Shown here piece after piece: positions 54,262-64,000 of a stretch of 64,000 nt of DNA (its first letter is position 1; each line of letters begins with the position of its first letter). The position numbers and the translations under genes were made by a program. The notes beneath the pieces were generated by a model. It searched no databases and was not told where the DNA came from. It saw nothing but the letters and a program-made list of their open reading frames with translations. The stretch spans positions 124,001 through 188,000 of the forward strand of contig JAJGOT010000562.1 of assembly GCA_022457155.1 (NCBI GenBank), in the 5' to 3' direction. The stretch is from Cladopsammia gracilis. Taxonomy: Eukaryota; Cnidaria; Anthozoa; Scleractinia; Dendrophylliidae.

Positions 54262-55135
54262 TTATAGCGTAGCTCGCTTGCCGAAGGCCCGGCGGAGCCC
54301 CATACTCATAGAACCTATGCCCGTCATTTTTCATGGTCATGGCTAGCGGAACGTTTCGCAGGCGCGTTGTGTGCCCGCCGCCGCACGCCCGCCGTACGCG
54401 TTGGGCTAGCTCGCTGGCGCGTATGACGTCGCAAAACATGCGCGTATGATGCCACACAACATCCGGGATCTTTGGGGCTTTGTTTTTCGCGCGGCTACAC
54501 AGCCGTCAGCTCGGTAAACACTTAGTTGCAGGATCTTTTGCTGTTTTTAGCGGATAATTAAAGTCGTGTTTACCCAACATTTTTTTGCGGTTTGCTACTC
54601 AAGACAGGGGTACTCATTAAGAGATACTCAGAAGCCGCTTTAGTGGAAAAAGAAGAGCTTTCAGGGATAAAATCTTGCTTCGATGAACTTCAGACGTTTT
54701 TAGCAATGCGAGGAGATGTTCGTTTTACGGATTTCAGAACCTAGAAGCGGAGAATTAAAGAATTTCCAAGTACAGTAGTTGCCGGAGGGACTTAAAGGTA
54801 AAACAAATTACATTTTCCGATGGGAATTTATGTTGATATCAATCTGTGATTGATATTTTGTTTGTGTTCTCGTTAGTTTTGGAGAATTGTTCATAAAACG
54901 TGTAGCTTAAATTCAGTTGTATCAATTTCTTGAATTTCATCGAAGACACGGCTCGGCCTCGATGCCTTGATGCGCGTTTTGCTTTTAAACATAAACTAAT
55001 GGAGATTTGAATAAAAGTTTTCGAAAGAAGATTGTGTTGTCCATTTTTATGTGTTTCTTCATTCATAACATAGATTGAAAAGCGATTTTATGAAAGAAAA
55101 CAATTTTATAGTTCTATCTTCACTCGCGTGTGTTC
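54262..55135 (+). repeat. Dispersed repeat family A, truncated copy
   Basis: Matches 1595-2440 in the same order. The 3' part present in the other copies is missing. Confidence 0.7.
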
Positions 55136-55937
55136 TCACATCGAGAACAATTTGTATGCATCAATGGACACAAATCAGATCATTTAGCAATAACCTTCGG
55201 AGTTCCTATACTTTTATGTTCTGATTGACGTGTTTGATAAGACAATCCCTAGGTCTGTGTTTTTATAAGGATAACTTTAAATTGGTATGTTGAAACAGAA
55301 TGAAGATGAATTAGAATTTAAAGAGATTGGTTGTCGGAAACAGCGTTTCAATGTAAGGGTTGGCGACATTGAAAAATTGTTTAAGATTGGTCTGTTAAAT
55401 GTTGTTTGATGTTTAATATTTTCTTGTAACTTTTTCAGTTGTGGGTGGGCTGAAATATCTATGTTTTCCGGTTTTCGATTAGCGGTACGTCTGTTAGTGT
55501 AAAATGGGCTAATTAAGTAGTTGTCAATTCTTGTTAAAGGAAAGATTTAACGCAGTTGTATCTTGTTATCGATATCGATGTGAATTTTTTTGGAAAGTGA
55601 AGCGGAGAGTTGAAAAAGAAATGGCTGCATAAGTTAATGTTATAAATGGGTTACTTTGCGAATATATAGTAGTTCTGACTTTTTTATTTGAAAGTCGAGA
55701 GTTTTCTATTTCCGGTATCATGTGTTTGATTACTATCAGGGATTAAATGGATGTTTTTGAGTTTAAGAAATCAAGTGGTTTGTATTTGATTGCTATTTGA
55801 AGTTAATTCTTGGAAAAGCTGTTGATATTTTTTGATTTTGGGAGTGTATTGTCCGTTACGAATGAAGTTGCGTGTTTTCGTATTTAACATGTGTAGATTT
55901 TATCTGTGGTTGAAACCACAGAAACAATAAATCCTAG
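55136..55937. other. No gene seen
   Basis: AT-rich sequence, GT-biased on the plus strand. No ORF above background. Confidence 0.4.
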
Positions 55938-56105
55938 ATAAGAAACAATCTGTCAGGCGATGAGGTCATAGCTCTAAAAGAGTTGAAAAACAACTCTGCT
56001 ATAAACCTCAAAAAAGCGGACAAAGATACTACAGCAGTCATGATGAATAAGACAGAAACAATAAAAGAGGCCCAAGTGCAACTCGACAGGAAACAAAAAG
56101 CATAA
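55938..56105 (+). pseudogene. Fragment of a Penelope-like reverse transcriptase
   Basis: A 55-residue frame reads 'NNLSGDEVIALKELKNNSAI' and 'NLKKADKDTTAVMM' before TAA at 56103-56105. This resembles the segment just before RT motif 1 of Penelope-type enzymes (a leucine/lysine helix, then a K-x-A-D-K stretch). The catalytic palm is absent. It is a short 5'-and-3'-truncated relic beside repeat D. Confidence 0.5.
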
Positions 56106-56159
56106 GACGCAAAGAGCGTAGAACGTCTCGGACACATCCACTAAAAACAAATTTGAAAG

Positions 56160-56526
56160 ATTGATATCGTAGGTAACGTGAGATATCGAAACTAAATAAG
56201 AACTTTAATACCTTTGTGGTGACGTAGCGTGAGATAATTATGACAAGTTCATGACATCCCAATACCCTAGGGAAATTAACAATAGGTCCGGGGGTGCTCC
56301 CAAAACATTTTAGTGGCGGTATGTGACGGCCTTCTTGAAATCCTAACCGGTTTAACCAACCATATCCTCAATGCCCTAATATAGCTTCTATAAAGAAGAA
56401 AGAACTAACTTCCCGGACAAAAGTCCACAAAAGTTAACAACGAACCCTTGTTAACAACTTTTGTCCCTTTTTATACTGATACCTATATCTCGTTTGCGCG
56501 CATGCGTATTAACGAGATAAAAAGCA
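56160..56526 (+). repeat. Dispersed repeat family D, copy 2
   Basis: Same orientation and extent as 8985-9362. Confidence 0.7.
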
Positions 56527-56814
56527 ATATAATTATGTTTCGTTGGGTGTGCCGGTTTTAGTAACACGCAGTTAATTAGCCTATCAGCTGCAGTGCCAAA
56601 ATTCCAACAGATATAAAATTTAACTGGATATAATACTCGTGAAAAATCCTCACTAAGTTGGAAAAACCAACACCCGTGATAGTACGGTGGTTATGCTGAC
56701 TAATGCCTTTTCAAATTACATGGTAAACAATGATAGAAATAAAATGAGTGAACCTATAACTAATGCAGGGGTGTTATTCCTTGCTGCTAGGTGGCTGGAA
56801 AACAATCGGTTGAC

Positions 56815-56820
<6 letters not shown>

Positions 56821-56850
<30 letters not shown>

Positions 56851-59800
56851 TATTGCAACACACACGCACAAAACAAAAAAAAAAAAAAAAAAACACTACT
56901 TACAAAACAAGGACGAACACTACTTACAATACTATTACTACTTACAATACAATACTTCCTTACAATACAATTCTTGCACTACTTTGTTCCACAATTGGTT
57001 CTTAGGGATGCACCTATGTAGTTAGAAAATTACAGTTTGAAACAGGTTTCCACTTAGCCTCAAGCATCTTCAGATTATTATATTTTGCAGCAATGAGACG
57101 TTCGGTTTTATATTTTCTTTTAACTAGTTCTTTATAGGAAGAGAAAAAAGGAAGACTATTATTTCTACGACAGTTCCATAAATGTAGCTTACCTAAAACA
57201 ATTAAATAATTAAACAAAAGACATTTAGTATCTGTGACACCAATTAAAATAGTTTTTAACTCGAGTTTCCTTTGTTCTTTAGATATAGAGAGCCAATAAG
57301 ATTCAAATTCACCCCAAAATGCACGCGAGTGAACGCAGTAAAAAAATAAATGATCAATTGTTTCCCGAGAAGTGTTACAAAAAGTGCAAAGATCACTTTG
57401 AATTAAACCTATCTTAGCTAAACGTGAATTTGTAAATAAAATGTCATTCAGTATTTTGAACTGAAAACATTGCACAAATGTTTCACAGATACAAGATTTT
57501 ATTAATGAAAAAGCCTTTTTTGTTTCCACATCATCAACAGAAAATTTTGATTTCAACTTTATGAAACCTCTGGACTCTGTCGCCTTATTGGATATTAGGA
57601 GACCATAGAAATCTTTACACTTACTTAACACTGGATTGAAAATTTTGTCACCGATTTGAAATTGCAAAGATCTAACATGATCTTTATTAATTTCTCGGCT
57701 TTGAATTCTCAAATGATTTGGTACAGCGCAACGAACACCAGTCCAGATCAGAAAGTTGGAATCTCTTAAACCGTTTTGTTTTGCAAAATTAAAGGACTCT
57801 GTATTACTCAAATCAAATCTTAAATCGCTTATGAGAAAAATATTTGCGCTATTATAATTATGATAATATATAGGTTTACCGTTAACTCTAATATTATGAT
57901 TGTTCCAAATGATGGCTTTGCAAGAATTAACAACATCAAATTTGGAACGAAAATCTGACCACCATTGTAACAACTCTTTATAAAACATTGTGGAAAAGTT
58001 ATAATCATTAATATTGTAATCACAATAGAAGAAAAAATCTCCACCAAAAGGCTTTAATAAATGTAAAAAATAAGCTTTCCAAGGATGAAAATCGTCATTT
58101 AGGAATCTTCCGATCCATGAAAGTCGGAGTGACATAATTGCCGTTGTTAGATCAGTTACGTTTAAGCCACCAAATTGAACATCATTAATTGCCGCCGTCC
58201 TGGCGATTTTATCCGGACCCTTCCAAAGAAAATTATATATAATTGTTTGAAGAGACTTTATGAACTCTATAGGAGAAGGAAGAATTGACAAAATATATGA
58301 GACTTTAGGAAGTAATAAACTCTTAACAATTGTGACTTTACCAAACAAGGAGAGGCCTCTCCAACTCCACAAGCGTATTTGAGATTTGATTTCTTTGAGC
58401 TTGTCGTAGAAATTCTTCTGTAGTGATTCTTCATTATTATAGCTAAAGTGAACCCCTAATGCTTTAACAGTTTTACACCATTTCAATGCTAGAGGTGTTT
58501 CAGTGTTACTACGGGAAGAGCCTATCCACATTGCTTCGGTTTTTGTATAATTCACCTTTAAGCCAGAACATTTTTCAAATTGATCAAGTAACTTAAAAAG
58601 GTGTTGAGCAGATCTAATATCTGATATAAAAGCTGTTAGGTCATCGGCATACTGAATCATTTTAAATTCTTTGGAATCTATTTTGATTCCTTTTATTTCT
58701 GAGCATGAGCGAATAGCAACTGCCAATAGCTCAAAGGCAATGATAAATAAATAAGGGGAGAGGGGGTCACCTTGCCTTACTCCTCGATTTACTTCAAAAC
58801 TCGCTGAAAGTGTTCCATTGTTAATAATACAACTATTTATTTTACTGTAAAAGGTTTCTATCCATCTTGTAAGACTGGGTCCAAATCCAAAGACTTCTAA
58901 ACATTTAAACATGAAATTCCATTCCAGACTGTCAAAGGCTTTTTCGAAATCTATAAAAAGTAACATTCCAGGAATATTATAGGATTTCGTGTAGTCCATT
59001 ATGTCTAAAATCGATCTTGCAGCTTCCCCTATATAACGACCTGAAACATACCCAGTTTGATTACTATGAATAATTTCCGGTAAAACTTTAACAATACGGG
59101 TCGCTATAACTTTCGACGCAATTTTGGCATCAACATTAGTCAAGGAAATTGGCCTCCAATTTTCCAAGTAAGTCCTGTCCTTATCCTGTTTCTCAATCAG
59201 AGTAATCACTGCTTGTCTCTGAGATGGGGACATTTCCTTCTTCATAAAAGCTTCGTTAAAAGAAGCAATCAAAATATCACTGAGTAACGGCCAAAAGGTG
59301 CTATAAAATTCAATGGGTATCCCGTCATTTCCTGGCGTTTTTCCAGTTGGAAAAGTTTTAAGAACATTCTGGCACTCTTCCGCAGTTATTCTACCTTCAC
59401 ATAATATTCTTGATTCATATGAAATGTTGGGTAAATTTGGATTATCAAAGAACATTAAGGATTCTGCACTATCTAAATTAACATTTTTACTTCGATATAA
59501 GTTCATATAAAATTGGCGTTGCGAATCCATAATCATAAAAGGGTCCGTGGAGATTACGCCGCTAATGTGTAGTTTTCGTATGTGCTTTTTAACATGATTA
59601 CGTTTCTCAAGATTTAGAAAATATTTGCTATTTTTTTCACCGTGTTCGTGCCATCGGACTCTTGCGCGAAGTATTATCCCTTCTACCTTGTCCTCATATA
59701 GTGCTTCAAGATCCTGCTTGCATTTTTCCATTGTTACTCGCGTATCATCACAAGGATTTGTTTGAAATATTAGAACTGCCTCCTGATATCGTTTATTCAA

Positions 59801-60018
59801 TTCCTCCTCTTGTTTCCGTCGAGTGTTAGCTATTTGTTTCGAGAATATGATGGAGTTTGACCTTATATTAAACTTGACCCAATCCCACAAGAGCCTGGGA
59901 TCCTGTATATCTTTACCTGCATCAAGCCAGATAGGTAAATTGTTTGTTATCATATTTTTATAATTTTCATTCGCCAATAAAGTAGTGTTTAGTTTCCAGT
60001 AACCAATTCCTCTTCTAC
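56821..60018 (-). mobile_element. 5'-truncated Tx1/L1-type LINE, 3.2 kb
   Basis: TTGACGGACTT occurs at 56810-56820 and 60019-60029. On the minus strand the element starts inside ORF2, runs through the RT, has a short 3' region with A-rich runs and TTGTAAGTAGT-type repeats, and ends in a poly-A of about 30 (seen as T on plus, 56821-56849). The open reading frame and clean duplication point to a recent insertion. Confidence 0.92.
57014..60018 (-). CDS. LINE ORF2, reverse transcriptase part (5'-truncated)
   Basis: About 1,000 residues are open without a stop. It begins at the linker after the missing endonuclease ('RGIGYWKLNTTLLANENYKN'). Then come 'WHEHGEKNSKYFLNLEKRN', the RT with 'GNDGIPIEFYSTFWPLL', 'NRGVRQGDPLSPYLFIIAFE' and the catalytic 'YADDLTAF', a thumb region, and a C-terminal zinc-type 'CTFCNTSRETIDHLFFYC' (C-x2-C-x8-H-x4-C). 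This enzyme primes reverse transcription at the target site. No native start codon is present because of truncation. The frame merely runs on through the target duplication into the host exon. Confidence 0.93.
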
Positions 60019-60280
60019 TTGACGGACTTACCTCCAAGAGTGTTTAGACAAAACACTGCGCTTGTATGGCTGTAAGTAAAGCTCTCCAATAGTTATATCA
60101 CAATGCTACTCATATTTTTATTACTTGATGTAAAATGTGAATGTTATCACAAGTATAAATATGTCCTCTGCCCTGTACAAATCATTGAAATTATGAATTT
60201 GGAACACACTTCATCCTCTTTTTACCTACGACCTCTCATTTATATGCCCAGAAACGGGTCAGTATGGACACCAAAGGGAT

Positions 60281-62591
60281 CACGGAAACTGTTCATATTA
60301 AAGTAAAAGATAAAATATATGCGCAGAACCTGCAGCTCGCCATTGTAAATATTCATATGCTTGTGCTCCGAATATTTTATATGACTTGTAAAAGAACAAT
60401 AGCGATGAAGCTTATGAATTAATATATATCTGAATAGGTTGTCTTTAGTTTCCAAAGGGTCCGTTCTGTTTATAGTATATGCCAAACGATGAAAGGTCAA
60501 AGAAACATCCACTAACTAATGTGTCTCAATTGTTCGTTAAGAAAGAAAAACATTGTTGGCGTTGGAAATAATTAGGATATGTCAGCAAGTAAACTTTTGA
60601 GATTAATTAATATGAGGCTGTTTCTTCCATGTTTCGCTGTCGTTTTTTTCGGTAGGCTGAACGCGCTGAGCTTTTCGATATAAAATCTGTTAACAAGGGC
60701 TACTGTGATTAGAACAACTGGCTTTCAAGACTGGAGACAATTATTCTGGCTATCCTTAAAGGAGACCTACCATAATTACAACACATCATCCTGTTTATTT
60801 TTTAATTCTGCATCCTCTTGATGTTGTTGTTGTTTGTTATTCGCTGCATCATTCTACCTGTATATCTCCACTTTTCTTATCCTTGTTTTAACTTCTCTAT
60901 AGTCGAATATCTGTCGACGTCATTGTTTACATTTTGTCTCATCGTACGAGTTTACCTACAGAAGGCATCCTGCTGAATACAAATTGACTTCAGAAAGTTG
61001 CTAGAGCTTTTCCCTTTGCATGTAATACTTGTAAAAATATCAACTATCCAAAACTGCAAAATTGCTGTGTTACAGAACTGCTAATGAGCCATACGTCATT
61101 CGAGTTTGAAAACAGCATTGCACACAGATATATCTATATATATCTAGATATATCCCCAGAAAGCTAATTGTACCATGGCCTTTTAATATTCAGAACTTAA
61201 TCAGAAAATGCTAATGAAGCAAACATTATAAACAAATATTTGCCTATAATAAAGTCGTCTTTCAATACCCGACCACCCCATTTACCTACTCCCACCACGC
61301 AACGCCCCCTTCCTTTTTAGCCATTTCTGAAATAATTGTACAAATGATACGAACCAATACGAACCCTTTAACCCCTTGACAAGGCTGTCATCATATGAAG
61401 AAATGCTCGTGCTCAGTTGTCTTGTTAAATACACCATAACTAGTCTACTACTTAGCAACATATACTACAAATCCTCCAAAATCCGTTCAGTGTGGAAGTT
61501 TTCAAAATATAGCTATCAAAAATTGTACGCTTGTTACCACAGGCAACCCAATTTCATAAAATACCATTTTCAAAAATGTGTTTCATTAAAAAAAAAAGGT
61601 TTGGTGCCGATAACATTATAGCAAATTTCAGCCCAATTGGGGGAACCAAGATTTCAACCCGGCTACCTGTCAGAGTGAACAATTATTCTTATAAAGACAT
61701 TTACATGAAGAAAGTTCCAGCCTGGGCTGAAATTCAGCCGGTCTGATATTTCCAGCCCGGTTTACCAAACGGGCTGAAAAAAAACTATGTAAATGCAATC
61801 TAATTTTCAATCCATGCTGAAAACTGAACATGAGCATGCGCAGCAGTTGTGTTTTCAAAAAAAGAAGATGGTCTCTGCGAAGAGGGAAGGTTGACTTGGG
61901 CTGAAATTTGTCGTGCAATCAAAACGAAATTTCAGCTGCCCAACGGGCCGAAATCTAAGCCCTGGCTGGAAATTTTCCGTGTTATCAGCCCCCTTAGTTA
62001 ATATGTTCAGAAATATTCCTATTTGTAAAAAAAACCCAAATTGTTTCTTTATTTGAGTAATATATGCTATTTTTTTAGTTTTTGCACAGGCTACGCATTT
62101 TAGAGAGTGATATACTTTTCCTGAAACAACACACCATCAATTTTTATTTCCATCTCATTGAGTTTGTAAATTTAAGACAAAACACCAGAATATCTTTAGC
62201 TATTAGCAAGTACCTGACTGGCCTGCCAAGATTAGCTTTTGTGGGCCTGTCTTGTAAATTATATAATAGTTAACTAAGTTAGACTTTTGTTGTTGTTGTT
62301 GACCTTATATCTAATCGAGGCCAGCTAAAATCATTCTGAAAACTCAAATTACAGTTATTACAATGATCACAATAGAGTGTCAATTATTCAGTCATCGTTT
62401 GGAACTGCATAAAACATGCATACAAGTAGTAGTCTAGGGTCAGATTTAACCTTGTTTCGGCATTCCCCTGCACTCCCTTGCATTCCCCTCATTAGCTATG
62501 CTTAATCATGACGTCACAATATGCCTTCCTGAATACTAATTTGCATTTCCATGTTTAATAAATGAATATTAATAAATGGAATCCCTTTTCA
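60281..62591. other. No gene seen; GGGCTGAAA-type inverted repeats at 61700-61990
   Basis: Between about 61715 and 61990 several TTTCAGCCC/GGGCTGAAA motifs occur in both orientations, typical of a decayed inverted-repeat element. The rest is AT-rich without supported coding. Confidence 0.4.
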
Positions 62592-63530
62592 TGACGTCAA
62601 TACCTATACCTTTTGTGTTATTCGGAAACAATAGAAACAATAGGTTTGTCTAAACTTGCCCGCACTATTCCAACTCACTTCAAAACTAAACACAACACAG
62701 ATATCCCTTACAGACATAGATCAAAATAACATGCCTTGACCAGGACTCGAACCTGGGTTACTGCGGCCACAACGCAGTGTCTTAACCACTAGACCATCAA
62801 AGCTGTGGCCGATATTATAGCTGAATAAACTAGTTAGAGGTTTCCGAAACATTCAAGCTTAGAAGCAATAAAATTGCACAGTATAAAAAAAACACTTCTT
62901 ATTCGTATCTACCGCAACATTCTTATTGCCACTTCATCGCTACACTCTATATCGATTTTCAGTTTCCCAACCATCACCCACCTTAAGTTGTAATTTCTTT
63001 ACCGGACACTCAACTCTAAATTTGCATGGAAAATTAGCACCTCAGAAAACTTAACAAAACAGCCAATTACATGTGCGTGCTAAAACAATAAACCCCCACT
63101 TTGATTAAGTTCAAATAAATTTAATAATAAAAAAACGCATTAACGTTACATCAAATCATTTGTCAACAAAAGCTGTTTTATTTAGAACAACTCAAATCCA
63201 TGTACTCCACAAATGATAAGACTGAATCAAGAACAAAATATTAGAATGAAATTACTTGAGGGACGTAGCGTGAATTCACTATAAGGCCATAGCACAGTCC
63301 TAAAGCTTTGTTGGCTTTTTTCGGAAACAAAAGTTTCTTCTAATAAACGATTTTACGTTTGGTTCATCTTCGTGTTCGTAAATCCACTTTGTTTTACCTT
63401 TTAATAATGTCTTCATTTAACTGGAGAACTCGGACGGGGGGTGTAAGGATTTTGGGAACTGGTATATTTCTATAAAGCTACGTTTATCATCCAAGAGGTA
63501 ATAACACAAAAGGTATAGGTATTGACGTCA
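62592..63530. mobile_element. 939-bp unit bounded by 31-bp perfect inverted repeats
   Basis: 62592-62622 and 63500-63530 are exact reverse complements (outer end TGACGTCAATACC). No flanking duplication is evident and no ORF lies inside. The unit contains a tRNA gene. Confidence 0.55.
62733..62803 (-). tRNA. tRNA-His (anticodon GUG)
   Basis: 71 nt on the minus strand fold as a full cloverleaf. The 7-bp acceptor is GCTTTGA with TCAAGGC (one G-U). The D arm has TAGTGGTTAA, the anticodon stem is CTGCG/CGCAG with loop TTGTGGC (anticodon GTG), the variable loop has 4 nt, and the T arm is CCAGG-TTCGAGT-CCTGG. The B box GGTTCGAGTCC is a perfect match to consensus. A TTTT run about 10 nt downstream could end Pol III transcription. 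No intron. Confidence 0.88.
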
Positions 63531-64000
63531 GTAGTATATCCCAGATGCTTGGGAGAATTTATTCATATATGCAGCAGCCCTGAGTTAATGAGGTAGGACC
63601 TGTTTGAACAAGGAAACTGGACAAACCGGTTTTGAGGTAATGAGATGCAGGTCATGTACGTCAGGGGAGGGAAAAGTGAATTTAATTTCGTCAGCGTAAT
63701 GAGAAGGAGGTTTAATAAAATTGAGCTTTGTAAGAGAGAAGCGTGTGGTATGATAGTACTACGATTCCACCCAACCATCCGGGTGCTGGTTTGAATATAA
63801 AGGCAAACGAACAATGGGGAGGGTGTTAACTAATGAGGAGTAACTGTCAAACCAGTTTAAATCAGGTTGATCACGTATTTATCTGGACCGGTTTTATTGA
63901 CTGGACTAACAGGTTTTTTCCCTGTGCTATGATTATTCACCCCATCTCCCTGAAGGTTGAACTCATAACAATAGGACAAGACACAATATTTAATGGCATC
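63531..64000. other. No gene seen
   Basis: No supported feature. The minus ORF at 63563-63814 has low-complexity composition and no domain. Confidence 0.4.

Larger units (their letters stand above)
56791..60071 (+). pseudogene. LRR exon split by a LINE insertion
   Basis: 30 nt of the exon (56791-56820) follow an intact CTAG acceptor, and 42 nt (60030-60071) precede an intact GTAAGT donor. Their sum is 72 nt, the same as the intact exons at 313 and 52897, and the sequence matches the one at 313 closely. The LINE and its 11-bp target duplication TTGACGGACTT separate the halves. This exon copy can no longer be read through. Confidence 0.85.
56690..60280 (+). repeat. Segmental duplication unit, copy 3, containing the LINE
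   Basis: 56690-56820 and 60030-60280 together match the exon region of copy 1. The LINE insertion lies between them. Confidence 0.75.

Noticed and set aside
60240..62273. Small ORFs in the right flank
   Set aside because: Random-length frames in AT-rich DNA without domains or splice support.

Overview
The window looks like a piece of a cnidarian-type animal genome, most likely an anthozoan (coral or sea anemone). It has intron-split host exons, a mixed set of DNA transposons, Tx1/L1-like LINEs, Penelope-type remnants and a large Polinton. The taxonomic call rests on the style of these families and was not tested by a search.

The centre (15609-34978) is one complete Polinton/Maverick element of 19,370 bp. 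It starts with AG, has terminal inverted repeats, and is flanked by the 6-bp target duplication GAGGTG. It encodes both a replication and integration set (protein-primed family B DNA polymerase, retroviral-type integrase with chromodomain) and a virion set (double-jelly-roll major capsid, minor capsid, packaging ATPase, adenain-like protease, tail-fibre-like protein, phospholipase A2-like protein, hydrophobic core-type proteins). It therefore resembles an endogenous adintovirus/polintovirus. Genes left of about 24.6 kb are mostly read leftward (polymerase, membrane protein, fibres, ATPase) and the capsid, protease and integrase block is read rightward. Many genes are damaged: in-frame stops, single-base frameshifts, a 175-bp tandem duplication, and a 1.94-kb nested Tc1/mariner-type composite. 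The insertion is a fossil as it stands, although several ORFs (ATPase, fibre, minor capsid) are still open.

Flanks. From 0 to 15.6 kb there is one leucine-rich-repeat (LRR) exon, MITEs, a ruined LINE carrying its own MITE, two copies of a 1-kb TA-flanked element, and the last exon of a Crypton-like tyrosine recombinase on the minus strand. From 35 to 43 kb there is a split transposase-like gene with seven recognisable exons and a separated C-terminal exon, a 232-bp satellite, and three hammerhead-ribozyme-like motifs. From 44.3 to 47 kb there is a small host-type gene start with a YY1-like promoter site, a 671-bp foldback element, and a one-exon chromodomain gene on the minus strand. From 47 to 64 kb there are tandem segmental duplications, two more LRR exon copies (one split by a 3.2-kb LINE), a Penelope RT fragment and a tRNA-His(GUG) gene.

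The LRR exons at both ends are 72-nt, 24-residue exons on the plus strand, and two of them are recent duplicates. The Polinton and most repeats may therefore lie in a very large intron of one LRR gene, or between duplicated LRR genes. That is an inference.
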